A DNA stretch of 64,000 nt from Chromatiales bacterium. GTDB lineage: Bacteria; Pseudomonadota; Gammaproteobacteria; Steroidobacterales; GCA-2729495. The DNA is taken from positions 1-64,000 of the forward strand of contig JAEUQA010000033.1 in NCBI GenBank assembly GCA_016789845.1, given 5' to 3'. Of the stretch, positions 10,444-19,094 are shown one piece after another. Numbering within the stretch: position 1 is the stretch's first letter; each line of letters begins with the position of its first letter. The notes beneath the pieces were generated by a model, which saw only the letters and a list, made by a program, of their open reading frames with translations, was not told where the DNA came from and did no database searches. A program made the translations under genes and the position numbers.

Positions 10444-11187
10444 TCAATCTGGCTTGCCACGGTAGACGCCGTTCAGGTCCCAGTCGTAGTCAACGAAGCG
10501 GACGTCGAAGCCGTCCTGCGCCAGGAGCCGGGCGGCTGCCGGGTCGCTGACGTAGCGGGCCAGGTACTTCTGCGCCGAACCCGCGGCCCGGACGAAGTCC
10601 GCCTGGTACCAGTCGAAGATGCTCGACAGGAACGCGATCCGGCGCTTCAAGTCGTACCGGTTTCGGGTGGGATCGTTGGCGAAGGAGCGCGCCGCGGCCT
10701 CCAGCTGGGCATCGAGCGTTGCCGGGTCGTAGGCCCGGCTGGCGAGCCGCGGGCAGGAGAGGGACGCGCAGACGATGGCGAAGTGCACCCGGGGTTCACC
10801 GAGCGGCACGATGCGGCCATGCTCCAGCCTGTCCAGCGTGGTCTTGCCACCGAGCAGGTCATAGCCGCGGCCCTTGAAGTAGGTGCGGCGGCCGAACCAG
10901 GACGACGGCGAGTAGCCATCCAGGATGCCCCGGATCGCGAGTGCGTTGTAGGCATTGATCAGGAATGCGAGGCGCACGTCGGGGCTGTCCAGGTCGCCTT
11001 CGGCGGTGGTGGCGAGGCCGGTCAGGTAGCGGCCGAAGGCCGGGTCGGCCCGGATGCCGTCGTAGTCCACGAAGCCGTTCTGCACGTTGCGCATCAGCAC
11101 GGCATCCAGGTCCTCGGTATCCGGCAGGGATGCCATTGCTGGCAGGCACGCGAGGCACAGCAGGAGGGCGCGGAGTAGTTTTCGCAT
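10444..11187 (-). CDS. DUF547 domain secreted protein
   Basis: A 247-residue protein with a signal peptide ([16 protein letters not shown]) and a complete DUF547 domain: [17 protein letters not shown], then [17 protein letters not shown] and DWYQADF. The biochemical role of the family is unknown; Cys and His residues in the core resemble a papain-like site. ATG 11187 is chosen over an upstream start that would precede the signal peptide. It lies 16 bases upstream of msrP on the same strand, so a link to envelope redox maintenance is possible. Confidence 0.85.
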   Translation of the reverse strand: MRKLLRALLLCLACLPAMASLPDTEDLDAVLMRNVQNGFVDYDGIRADPAFGRYLTGLATTAEGDLDSPDVRLAFLINAYNALAIRGILDGYSPSSWFGRRTYFKGRGYDLLGGKTTLDRLEHGRIVPLGEPRVHFAIVCASLSCPRLASRAYDPATLDAQLEAAARSFANDPTRNRYDLKRRIAFLSSIFDWYQADFVRAAGSAQKYLARYVSDPAAARLLAQDGFDVRFVDYDWDLNGVYRGKPD

Positions 11188-11235
11188 GGGGTATTCTAAG
11201 CACACTCACTGATTACGTTCCCGAGAGAGTATTGG

Positions 11236-11571
11236 ATGCGCATCCTGGTGGTTCTGGCGCTGGCCCTTGTCTCCTGCGCCTCGGCCCCCCGGGCCCCGGC
11301 CTCCACCTGCATGCAGCAGACGGTGGACTCCCTGGACCTCGCGGCCCTGTCCGGGGACCGCAAGCACTGCCTGGCCAGCGGTAGCATCGCGTTGCGCTGC
11401 GGTTCCGCGTCGGCCTGGATGGCGGGTTATGGCAAGGAGTTCGGCGACCTGTTCGGCCCCGGGAGCTTCCAGCGACGGGACCTGCGGGCGAACTCGGCCG
11501 GCCGCCATTGCGCGGCCCGTGTGGCTGGCGAGGCGGACCTCATAGCCTGCTGCGCCAGCGCCGGCTTCTAG
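11236..11571 (+). CDS. Small Cys-rich putative lipoprotein
   Basis: A 111-residue protein, not recognised as a named family. It starts with a short lipoprotein-like signal (MRILVVLALALVSCAS). The mature part has six further cysteines (STCMQQ, KHCLAS, LRCGS, HCAAR, ACCAS), which suggests disulfides in the periplasm. It is divergent from the DUF547 gene across a 48-bp gap and convergent with the TonB/TPR gene, 3 bases apart. Confidence 0.6.
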   Translation: MRILVVLALALVSCASAPRAPASTCMQQTVDSLDLAALSGDRKHCLASGSIALRCGSASAWMAGYGKEFGDLFGPGSFQRRDLRANSAGRHCAARVAGEADLIACCASAGF

Positions 11572-11574
11572 CGG

Positions 11575-12987
11575 TCAGGTCCCGGCCCCGGAGGTTGGCT
11601 GCGCCAGCGGCTTGTCGCCCTGTTCCGGCGGGGGCTTGTCCTCCTTCTCCAGTTTCTTCGGCGCGTAGCGGAACTCGTGCCGGAACACGAGCCCCGACGT
11701 GGCCACGGCGGCGCCGTCCACGTAGCGTGGCCTGAAGAGCGTGTTTTTGGCCGTCGCCCGCACCCGCTCCTCCAGCAGGTTGGCCGGATCGGACTCAACG
11801 ACAGTCGCGTCGCTGACCCGGCCGAGCTGGTCCACGTTGAAGCGGACGACGACATAGCCCGGCTCGAGGTCCTTGGGGGCAGGCGGCGGCGCCTTGCGGG
11901 GCGGCACGGGGAAGATCGCTGGCGGCAGCGGGCCCATGATCCGCACCGGCTTCGCAAAGAACTCGTCCCGGCGGGCTTCCAGCGCGGGGTCCGCCGACAG
12001 GGCCTGCCAGGCCTCCCTGTACCGGTCGGCGGCCGTATTCTGCTTGCCCCACATCAGGTACAGGTCGCCCAGTTTCACGAGGATCCGGGCGCGTGATTCG
12101 GGGTCGGGCGGACTCTGCTTCTCGACGATGCCCAGCGCCTTGCGCAGCATCATGCCGGACAGGGGCAAGAGCGTTTCCGGCGACTGGTTCGATTCCGGAT
12201 CCGGCGGCAGCAGGGCCTGCTGCCGGTAGGTTTCAGCTATGGCCAGGAGCGGCTCCACCATGTCGGGGGAGTCTTCGCCACCGGTCTTCTGCACGATCCG
12301 CGCGGCGCCCTGGTAGACCAGCCTGGCAGCCTCCGTCTGGCCGGATCGGTCGTACCAGCGCCCCAGCTTGGTCAGCGGCCCGACGAGTTCCGGATTATCC
12401 CGGCCCAGCTTGCGCTGCTGGACGTAGATCTGCGCTTCCTGGTGGAAGTTGGCCTTCTCCAGATCCTGCTGGCCGAGGTAGCCCTCGGTGAGTCCGTCGC
12501 GGATCCTGATCTGCTCCAGGTTGTAGAAGCCTTCATTGACGTGATTGACGCGCAGCGCCCGTTCGTAGGCCTGGGTTGCCAGCGCGTACTGCTCGCTGCG
12601 CACATAAGCCTCGCCGAGTCCCGTCAGCGGATCGACGAGGCGCGCGGACAGGAATCCCTCACGCTTCTCCAGCAGGGCAATCGCCAGCTGGTAGTTGGCC
12701 TCCGCTTCCCGGAGGTCGCCATTGCGCAACTGGGCCGTGGCCAGGTTCGTCAGCGGGCCGGCAAGCTCGATGCTGTCGGTCCCGTGCAGTTGCGCCGTCA
12801 GGTTCACGACTTCCACCGCTGCTGCGGCCGCTTCCGCGTTGCGGTCCTCCGCGATCAGGCGCTGGTAGCGCTCCTCGGCGGCGGCCCGCTCCGCTGCCAC
12901 TGGGGCGTCGACCGGGACCTCACCGCCGGCGCCTGTGATGCCGAGCAGCAGGAACAGTGTGGCAACAAGCCGGGTGACCGGGAGCAT
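11575..12987 (-). CDS. TPR protein with C-terminal TonB-like domain
   Basis: A 470-residue secreted protein. A signal peptide (RLVATLFLLLGITGAGG) is followed by a long array of TPR-like helix pairs (about 50-340, e.g. LANFQLAIALLEKREG-type repeats and YALATQAYERALRV). The C-terminal domain (about 385-455) has the energy transducer/TonB layout: a Pro-rich stretch PVPPRKAPPPAPKDLEPGYVVVRFNVD, then GRVSDATVVESDP and FRPRY. It probably acts as a periplasmic scaffold rather than a classical TonB, since no long linker or strong N-terminal anchor is seen. Start ATG 12987. Confidence 0.75.
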   Translation of the reverse strand: MLPVTRLVATLFLLLGITGAGGEVPVDAPVAAERAAAEERYQRLIAEDRNAEAAAAAVEVVNLTAQLHGTDSIELAGPLTNLATAQLRNGDLREAEANYQLAIALLEKREGFLSARLVDPLTGLGEAYVRSEQYALATQAYERALRVNHVNEGFYNLEQIRIRDGLTEGYLGQQDLEKANFHQEAQIYVQQRKLGRDNPELVGPLTKLGRWYDRSGQTEAARLVYQGAARIVQKTGGEDSPDMVEPLLAIAETYRQQALLPPDPESNQSPETLLPLSGMMLRKALGIVEKQSPPDPESRARILVKLGDLYLMWGKQNTAADRYREAWQALSADPALEARRDEFFAKPVRIMGPLPPAIFPVPPRKAPPPAPKDLEPGYVVVRFNVDQLGRVSDATVVESDPANLLEERVRATAKNTLFRPRYVDGAAVATSGLVFRHEFRYAPKKLEKEDKPPPEQGDKPLAQPTSGAGT

Positions 12988-13135
12988 GGTGGAGAAATTA
13001 CCCCAGCGGCGGTCGCAATGGCGAGGTTTCAGGGGCGCACTCTTGTCTGCCCGGCGCGGCATCCCGGGGGTGTTGCTGGCAATATCATGTTCCTGCCCCG
13101 GCTGATCCGGGCCCGCACCCGATGAGGCAAGCACC

Positions 13136-13768
13136 ATGTGGCTCCGCAAGAAATCCCTGGAAATGCCGACGGCCGACACGGCCCTGAAGGGCCGAGCCGC
13201 GGCGATGCCCGTGCCTGAGCGGCACTTCGTGAATGGCCATCCCCTGAAGGCACCCTTTCCCGCGAACCTGCGCCAGGCCGTGTTCGGCCTTGGCTGCTTC
13301 TGGGGCGCAGAACGCAAGTTCTGGCAGGTGCCGGGCGTCTACTCCACCGCCGTGGGCTACGCCGCCGGCCTCACGCCGAATCCCACCTATGAGGAAGTGT
13401 GCACCGGCCGGACTGGCCACAATGAAGTGGTGCTGGTCGTCTACGACCCGGCGCAGGTTAGCTACGAGCAACTCCTCACCGTCTTCTGGGAGTCCCACGA
13501 TCCCACCCAGGGGATGCGCCAGGGCAATGACTCTGGCACCCAGTACCGTTCGGGCATCTACTGGTTCGACGAGCAGCAGCGGGATGCCGCCCTCCGCTCG
13601 CGATCGGCCTTTGAGGCGCGGCTGAAGGCGGCCAGCTTCGGTCCGATCACCACCGAGATCCTGGAAGCGCCCGAGTTCTACTACGCCGAGGACTACCACC
13701 AGCAGTACCTGGCGAAGAACCCCGGCGGCTACTGCGGCCTGGGAGGCACCGGAGTCACCTGCGCGTAG
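13136..13768 (+). CDS. msrA: Peptide methionine sulfoxide reductase A
   Basis: A 210-residue MsrA with the catalytic motif GCFWGAE (Cys54), the fold motifs [19 protein letters not shown] ([16 protein letters not shown]), [18 protein letters not shown] and a C-terminal [11 protein letters not shown] that can supply resolving cysteines. It reduces the S form of methionine sulfoxide, free or in proteins. No signal peptide is obvious. The stop TAG (13766-13768) is part of a REP element. With msrPQ, cytoplasmic and periplasmic repair are both encoded within 5 kb. Confidence 0.95.
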   Translation: MWLRKKSLEMPTADTALKGRAAAMPVPERHFVNGHPLKAPFPANLRQAVFGLGCFWGAERKFWQVPGVYSTAVGYAAGLTPNPTYEEVCTGRTGHNEVVLVVYDPAQVSYEQLLTVFWESHDPTQGMRQGNDSGTQYRSGIYWFDEQQRDAALRSRSAFEARLKAASFGPITTEILEAPEFYYAEDYHQQYLAKNPGGYCGLGGTGVTCA

Positions 13769-13866
13769 GAGCGCCGTCAGGCGCGACCGGGAGGGAGAAA
13801 AGGGGACAGATTTATTTTCCCCGGAAAATAAATCTGTCCCCTTTTCTCCCCCTGACGGCGCTCTTG
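13765..13866. repeat. REP-like element with 28-bp cruciform core
   Basis: Outer REP ends (GTAGGAGCGCCGTCAGGCG at left; CCTGACGGCGCTCTT at right) enclose a perfect inverted repeat with 28-bp arms (13793-13820 and 13823-13850) separated by CC. The arms contain GGGGACAGATTTATTTTCC. The left TAG is the msrA stop codon. The same core and right end begin this window. Confidence 0.85.
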
Positions 13867-13959
13867 GGCTCGAAGAAGTGTGACCGCCGCCCGACCGGGG
13901 CGTAGCGCCCCGAATATAGTGGCAGGGATGTCTGCCGGCCCTGCGCCGGCCGCAAGGGT

Positions 13960-15294
13960 GTGCCCGTGCTCCTCAAACGCCTCAAGATCGAGACCGCCAA
14001 CCTCGAGTGCGGCATGTATGTGGCGCAGCTCGATCGCCCCTGGCTGGAGACCCCATTCCTCTTCAAGGGCTTCGAGATCCGCGACGAGAAGGACCTGAAG
14101 CAGCTCCGGCACTTCTGCCGGCATGTATACGTCGACGCGACCCGGGGCACCGTCCCGCAGGACCGGGTGCTCGAGGCGCGCGGCAGGGAATCCCGGTACG
14201 CCCAGTCCCTTGCCACCCCGGCGACCCGCCTCGAGCACGCGAGTCGCCCCGGATTGCAGCGCCGGCTGTTCGACGCCATCACCAGGCTCGACCGCACGGG
14301 CACGCTTGCCGGCCTCTTCCAGACGAAGCACTACCGGAACGTGGTCCCCACCCGGATCGAGGCCCCCAGGGCCGCACTGGCCTATGACACGGCCGCCGCC
14401 GTGCTCAACGACGCCATCGAGCAGTTCCTGCAGGGCCGGCCCCTCGATGCCACGCGCCTGAAATCGGTCGTCGGCCCACTGATCGACAGCATCCTGCGGA
14501 ACCAGGACGCCATGGCCTGGCTCGTCTGCCTCCGGAAGCGCGAGATCCCGGGGCCCCAGCGTTCGATCGGCAGCGCCGTCTGGGCGGTGGTCCTCGGCCG
14601 TCACCTGGGCTTCGATCGCAGGGGCCTCGAGACCCTCGCCCTGGGTGGCATGCTCCTGGACCTCGGCAACGCGAAGCTGCCGCGGGACGTGCTGCTGAAG
14701 GAGGGTCCGCTGGACGACGTGGAGCGGGCCATCGTGAAGAAGCACGTCCGGGTCGGCCTCGACCTGGTCAAGACAGTCCATGGGCTCAACGCGGACGTCA
14801 TCGCGATGATCCAGCATCACCACGAACGCCACGATGGCTCAGGCTATCCGCAGGGCCTTGCCGGCGCCGACATCCCGGTGTTCGGCCGGCTTGCCGGGCT
14901 CATCGACTGCTTCGATGCCATGACGACCAAGCGTCCCTACGCCCCCGCCCGGTCGGCCTACGACGCCGTGCGGGAGCTGAACGGGCTGTCCGGCACCGCG
15001 TTCCAGCGGGAACTGGTGGAGCAGTTCGTGCAGGCCGTTGGCATGTTTCCCACCGGCTCCCTTGTTGAGCTGAACACCGGCGAAGTAGCGCTGGTGATCG
15101 AGCAGAATCGCGTCCGCCGGCTACGGCCCAAGCTCATGCTGCTCCTGAATTCCGCCAAGATGCCTGTCACCCGCCATGCGCTGATGGACCTCAAGGCAAG
15201 GCCTGCCGGTGGCGACGAGGACGAGGGGCGGTGGATCCTCCGCGGTCTCGAGCCTGGCGCGTTCGGCCTCGATCCGAAGGACTACTTCGGGTAA
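13960..15294 (+). CDS. DUF3391 / HD-GYP domain protein, degenerate HD site
   Basis: A 444-residue protein: DUF3391 domain (LKIETANLECGMYVAQLDRPW...HVYVDATRG, about 5-55), a linker, then an HD-GYP domain (about 205-380). The HHERHDGSGYPQGL motif is intact. The central metal-binding HD is not: where active enzymes read LHDIGK this one reads LLDLGN (about 232-237), so the His is Leu and the Lys is Asn. c-di-GMP hydrolysis is therefore doubtful; a binding or regulatory role is more likely. GTG 13960 is the best start. A paralog with the same lost His is at 27871-29085. Confidence 0.88.
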   Translation: MPVLLKRLKIETANLECGMYVAQLDRPWLETPFLFKGFEIRDEKDLKQLRHFCRHVYVDATRGTVPQDRVLEARGRESRYAQSLATPATRLEHASRPGLQRRLFDAITRLDRTGTLAGLFQTKHYRNVVPTRIEAPRAALAYDTAAAVLNDAIEQFLQGRPLDATRLKSVVGPLIDSILRNQDAMAWLVCLRKREIPGPQRSIGSAVWAVVLGRHLGFDRRGLETLALGGMLLDLGNAKLPRDVLLKEGPLDDVERAIVKKHVRVGLDLVKTVHGLNADVIAMIQHHHERHDGSGYPQGLAGADIPVFGRLAGLIDCFDAMTTKRPYAPARSAYDAVRELNGLSGTAFQRELVEQFVQAVGMFPTGSLVELNTGEVALVIEQNRVRRLRPKLMLLLNSAKMPVTRHALMDLKARPAGGDEDEGRWILRGLEPGAFGLDPKDYFG

Positions 15295-15306
15295 TACTGG
15301 TGCTTG

Positions 15307-16002
15307 ATGCGCGCCCGGCTCCTGCTCCTCTTGGCTGCGCTCGTCCTCTCGCTGGCGGGCTGTCGTGCGGTGCGCGAAACGCCGTCGGGCGCTGCCGCGC
15401 CGCCTCAAGCCGCGCAACCGGTCCCGGCGGGCTTTACCCGCTACCAGGTCGTCTCCGCCGAATCGGAGATTCGTGCCCTGGTGTACCGGGACGGGCCCAT
15501 GGCCCGGCTGGGACACAACCACGTACTCAGCAGCCGCGCGCTCCACGGGGAAATACTCCTCGGGGGCCAGGACGAGCCGCCGCGATTCACGCTGACCCTG
15601 CCAGTGGCCAGTTTCAGCGTGGACGATGCGGCGCTGCGCGTGGAGGAGGGCGAGGATTTCCCCGGGGCCGTCGATCCCGATGCCATTGCCGGGACGCGCA
15701 GGAACCTGTTGAGCACGGCATTGCTCGACGGCGCGAACTTTCCCGACATCCGGCTGACGGGCCGCGAGGTGGCCGGCCAGGCGCCCGGCTACACGGTGAC
15801 GGTGGCCATCGACGTGAAGGGCCGCAGCCACGAGGTGCAAGTGCCTGTCCTCGTCGAGCAGCGGGCTGATGGACTCCGGGTCACCGGCCAGTTCACCGCC
15901 ACCCATGCCGATCTGGGCCTCACGCCCTTCAGCGTGATGGGCGGGCTCCTGTCCGTGCGGGACGAGATCCGGCTGCGGTTCAGGATCGTGGCGCGCCCGT
16001 AG
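15307..16002 (+). CDS. YceI-like lipoprotein
   Basis: A 231-residue protein with a lipoprotein signal (LLLLLAALVLSLAGC) and a YceI-type lipocalin-like fold: FTRYQVVSAESEIRALVYRDGPMARLGHNHV at the front and DLGLTPFSVMGGLLSVRDEIRLRF at the end. YceI proteins bind isoprenoid-like lipids in the periplasm; the ligand here is unknown. ATG 15307 follows the HD-GYP gene by 12 bases, suggesting cotranscription. Confidence 0.82.
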   Translation: MRARLLLLLAALVLSLAGCRAVRETPSGAAAPPQAAQPVPAGFTRYQVVSAESEIRALVYRDGPMARLGHNHVLSSRALHGEILLGGQDEPPRFTLTLPVASFSVDDAALRVEEGEDFPGAVDPDAIAGTRRNLLSTALLDGANFPDIRLTGREVAGQAPGYTVTVAIDVKGRSHEVQVPVLVEQRADGLRVTGQFTATHADLGLTPFSVMGGLLSVRDEIRLRFRIVARP

Positions 16003-16054
16003 CCGCTGGTCAGGAGCGCGATGCGGCGAACATCGCCGCGCGCATCGAACCGCG

Positions 16055-17158
16055 CTAGCCCCCGAGCCAGTCCAGCTGCGTCCCCGGCCCCGCCGGCACG
16101 CAAAAACATGTCGTATCCAGCGCGGACTCCGATTCCCGCGTGAACCCGTACCTGCGGCAGGCGGCCGCAAAGCGTTGCGAGAGCAGCGCCGCGATCGGTC
16201 CCGACCCCCGCATTCGACGGCCGAACCGGGCGTCGTTGAGCGCGCCGCCCCGCACCTGGCGGATGAGGCTCAGCACCTTCGCCGCCTTCAGCGGGTACTG
16301 GGCCTGCAGCCACTCCTGGAAGATCGGCTCCACCTCGTGGGGCAGCCGGAGCAGAACGTAGCCGGCATAGCGGGCGCCCGCACCGGCCGCAGCTTCCAGG
16401 ATGCTCTCCAGTTCGTGGTCGTTGAGCCCCGGGATCATCGGCGCGGCCAGCACGCCGCACGGAATGCCCGCGGCACTCAGCCGGCGAAGTGTCTCGAGCC
16501 GCCGGCGCGGCCCCGGTGTACGGGGCTCCAGGCGCCGCTTCAGTTCGTCGTCGAGGGTCGTCACGCTGACCAGGACGTCCACCAGGTTGTCCCGCGCCAG
16601 GTCCTGCAGCAGGTCCAGGTCCCGCTCCACCAGCGCCGACTTGGTGATGATGTTGACGGGGTGGCGGAACTCCACCAGCACTTCGAGAACCTGCCGAGTG
16701 ATCCCCAGGTTCCGTTCGACCGGCTGCCACGCGTCGGTATTGGAGCCCAGCGTGATGGGCCGGCACGCGTAACCCGGCTTCGACAGTTCCCGGCGCAGCA
16801 CGCTGGCGGCCTCCGGTTTGGTGAAGATCTTCTGCTCGAAGTCCAGGCCGGGTGACAGGTCCAGGTACGCATGGGAGGGCCGCGCGTAGCAGTACACGCA
16901 GCCGTGCTCGCAGCCCCGGTAGGGGTTGAGCGATTGCTCGAACGGAATGTCGGGCGACTGGTTGCGGGAAATGATGGAGCGGATCTGCTCGGTGATCAGT
17001 TCCGTGGCCGGGGCGGGTGCCGGCTCATCGTCGCCGATTTCGGGGACCAACTCCTCCCGGGCGAAGCGCCCGGCGGGCCGCGTGGCGACTCCCCGCCCGC
17101 GAACGATGGAGCCGGGCGGCAACTTGCCCTTGTCGGGATCCGGGCGGGCCTTGGACAC
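16055..17158 (-). CDS. PA0069-family radical SAM protein
   Basis: A 367-residue radical SAM protein with the cluster motif CEHGCVYCYARPSH (CxxxCxxC), preceded by RNQSPDIPFEQSLNPYRG, a hallmark of the PA0069/Rv2578c family related to spore photoproduct lyase-type repair enzymes. Downstream are TLGSNTDAWQPVER and VLAAPMIPGLND. GTG 17158 (MSKARPDPDKG) is chosen because no ATG precedes the conserved GRGVATRPAGRF stretch. A near-consensus LexA box lies 26 bases upstream, which supports a DNA-damage role. Substrate unknown. Confidence 0.88.
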   Translation of the reverse strand: MSKARPDPDKGKLPPGSIVRGRGVATRPAGRFAREELVPEIGDDEPAPAPATELITEQIRSIISRNQSPDIPFEQSLNPYRGCEHGCVYCYARPSHAYLDLSPGLDFEQKIFTKPEAASVLRRELSKPGYACRPITLGSNTDAWQPVERNLGITRQVLEVLVEFRHPVNIITKSALVERDLDLLQDLARDNLVDVLVSVTTLDDELKRRLEPRTPGPRRRLETLRRLSAAGIPCGVLAAPMIPGLNDHELESILEAAAGAGARYAGYVLLRLPHEVEPIFQEWLQAQYPLKAAKVLSLIRQVRGGALNDARFGRRMRGSGPIAALLSQRFAAACRRYGFTRESESALDTTCFCVPAGPGTQLDWLGG

Positions 17159-17184
17159 AGGCGGGGAACCTCGGGCGGTCTCGC

Positions 17185-17204
17185 TACTGTATGAATACAC
17201 AGTA
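17185..17204. promoter_or_regulatory. LexA-type SOS box
   Basis: TACTGTATGAATACACAGTA matches the gammaproteobacterial LexA consensus (TACTGT(AT)4ACAGTA) with both conserved half-sites CTGT and ACAG at the exact 8-bp spacing; 17 of 20 positions fit. The flanking G and C extend the palindrome. It lies between two divergent genes, 26 bases from the radical SAM start and 53 from the adaptor gene start. A TATACT box at 17218-17223 could be the -10 of the rightward promoter. Confidence 0.8.
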
Positions 17205-17257
17205 GCACGCCGGACCTTATACTGCGGCGGCTTTTGCCTCCTTCGGAGTACCGTTTC

Positions 17258-18397
17258 GTGAGCAGTCGCAATGTCCGCATCCTCGGGTTGCTCGGGCTGG
17301 TGGCCCTGGTTGCAGGGGTCGCCTGGTACTTCTCGCGGCCAAAGCCGGTGACCGTCACGGTCGCCGAGGTGCGGGCCGGTGACGTGCTGGCCACTGTCGC
17401 CAACACCCGCGCCGGCACGGTGGATGCCTGCAACCGGGCGCGGCTGGCGCCACCGATGGGTGGCCAGATCGCGCACCTGCCCTTCAAGGAGGGCAACAAG
17501 GTGCAGAAGGGTGATGTGCTCCTGGAGCTCTGGAACCAGGACCAGCGGGCCCTTGTGTCCCAGGCGGAGCGGGAGGCGGTGTCCGCGCGCAGCCGCACCC
17601 GGGAAGCCTGCGTCAATTCCGCGGTGTCTGCCAAGAACGCCGCGCGGATCCGGCAGCTGAGGAGCGAAAGCCTGGTTTCGGAAGGCGAAACGGAGCGTGC
17701 CGTGGGCGAGGCGGACGCCCAGGCGGCGGTCTGCGACGCGGCCCGGGACCAGGAGAAGGTCAGCCAGGCGCGCATCGACGTGGCAAAGGCCCAGCTCGAG
17801 CGCACCATCCTCCGCGCCCCCTTCGACGGCGTGATTGCCGAGATCAACGGCGAGGTGGGCGAGTTCGTCACGCCATCGCCCGTGGGCATCCCGACGCCGC
17901 CCACGGTGGACCTGGTGGACGGCAGCTGCCTGTACATCTCGGCCCCGATCGACGAGGTTGACGCCCCCGCCGTGCGGGCCGGCCAGCGCGCCCTGATTTC
18001 CCTGGATGCCTTTCCCGGCCAGCGCTTCCCCGGCTTCGTCCGCCGTGTGGCGCCTTACGTGCTCGACACCGAGAAGCAGGCCCGCACCGTCGGGGTGGAG
18101 GCGGAGATCGAGAACCCCGAGAAGTACAACCTGCTGCCCGGCTACAGCGCCGATGTGGAGGTGATCCTGGCGAACCGGGAGAACGTGCTGCGCATTCCCA
18201 GCCAGGCGATCCTGGATGGCAAGCGCGTGCTCGTGCTGGACACGGCCACCGGCAGGCTGGAGTCCAGGAACATCGAGAAGGGCGTCGCCAACTGGGAGTA
18301 CACCGAGATCAGGTCCGGCCTCGCGGCCGGGGAGCTGGTCGTGACCTCGGTGGATCGCGAGGGCGTGGCCGATGGCGCCGCCGCGGTCCGCGAGTGA
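17258..18397 (+). CDS. Periplasmic adaptor (HlyD/MacA-like) of an ABC exporter
   Basis: A 379-residue membrane fusion protein with one N-terminal membrane helix ([19 protein letters not shown]). Order: barrel-sandwich half ([29 protein letters not shown]), coiled-coil hairpin rich in Ala, Arg and Glu (about 90-165), second half-motif ([24 protein letters not shown]), then beta-barrel. GTG 17258 is preferred because GGAG stands 9 bases upstream. It heads an operon with an ATPase and two MacB-type permeases. Cargo unknown. Confidence 0.88.
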   Translation: MSSRNVRILGLLGLVALVAGVAWYFSRPKPVTVTVAEVRAGDVLATVANTRAGTVDACNRARLAPPMGGQIAHLPFKEGNKVQKGDVLLELWNQDQRALVSQAEREAVSARSRTREACVNSAVSAKNAARIRQLRSESLVSEGETERAVGEADAQAAVCDAARDQEKVSQARIDVAKAQLERTILRAPFDGVIAEINGEVGEFVTPSPVGIPTPPTVDLVDGSCLYISAPIDEVDAPAVRAGQRALISLDAFPGQRFPGFVRRVAPYVLDTEKQARTVGVEAEIENPEKYNLLPGYSADVEVILANRENVLRIPSQAILDGKRVLVLDTATGRLESRNIEKGVANWEYTEIRSGLAAGELVVTSVDREGVADGAAAVRE

Positions 18398-18407
18398 TCG
18401 CGCGCCG

Positions 18408-19094
18408 GTGACCACCGCCCTGATCAGGCTGGAAGGCCTGACCCGGACCTTCGAGGTGGGTGACCAGCTCGTCCGGGCCCTGGATGGCGTGGATCTGGCG
18501 ATTGGCGGCGGCGAGTACCTCTCGCTGATGGGCCCGTCCGGCTCCGGCAAGTCCACGCTCCTGAACGTCCTCGGGCTGCTCGACCGGCCCACCTCGGGCG
18601 AGTACTGGCTGGGCGACGTACAGACGTCCACCATGCCCGAGGATCTCCTGGCCGATACCCGGCAGAAGGAGATCGGCTTCGTCTTCCAGGTTTTTCACCT
18701 CATCGCCCGGATGAGCGCGCTGGAGAACGTCGAGCTGCCGATGATGCTCGCCGGCCTCCCGGTGGCGGAGCGTCGGGGCCGGGCGCTGACGGCCCTGGAG
18801 CGCATGGGCCTGGGCCCCCGGGCCAGCCACCGGCCCAACCAGCTCTCCGGCGGCGAGCGCCAGCGCGTCGCGATCGCCCGTGCCGTCGTGATGGAGCCCC
18901 GCATCCTCCTGGCCGACGAGCCCACCGGCAACCTGGACAGCGCGTCGGGCGGCGAGGTGGTGAAGATCATGGAGGACCTGCACGAGCAGGGCCTGACGCT
19001 GGTGGTCGTCACCCACGATCCGAGCATCGGTGGGCGCGCCCATCGCCGCTTGCGGATGCGCGACGGCCGCATCGTGCAGGACGACCAGGGATGA
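18408..19094 (+). CDS. ABC transporter ATP-binding protein (MacB/LolD type)
   Basis: An ATPase of about 228 residues with Walker A GPSGSGKST, Q-loop FVFQVFHLI, signature LSGGERQRVAIARA and Walker B ILLADEPTGNLDS, the LolD/MacB class that drives envelope mechanotransmission permeases. GTG 18408 matches usual N-termini (TTALIRLEGLTRTF); ATG 18372, which overlaps the adaptor gene and has GAGGG upstream, is an equal alternative. The end overlaps the permease start (ATGA). Confidence 0.9.
   Translation: MTTALIRLEGLTRTFEVGDQLVRALDGVDLAIGGGEYLSLMGPSGSGKSTLLNVLGLLDRPTSGEYWLGDVQTSTMPEDLLADTRQKEIGFVFQVFHLIARMSALENVELPMMLAGLPVAERRGRALTALERMGLGPRASHRPNQLSGGERQRVAIARAVVMEPRILLADEPTGNLDSASGGEVVKIMEDLHEQGLTLVVVTHDPSIGGRAHRRLRMRDGRIVQDDQG

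Noticed and set aside
16018..16060. Hairpin between the YceI gene and the radical SAM gene as a terminator
   Set aside because: The stem is imperfect and no T run follows on either strand.
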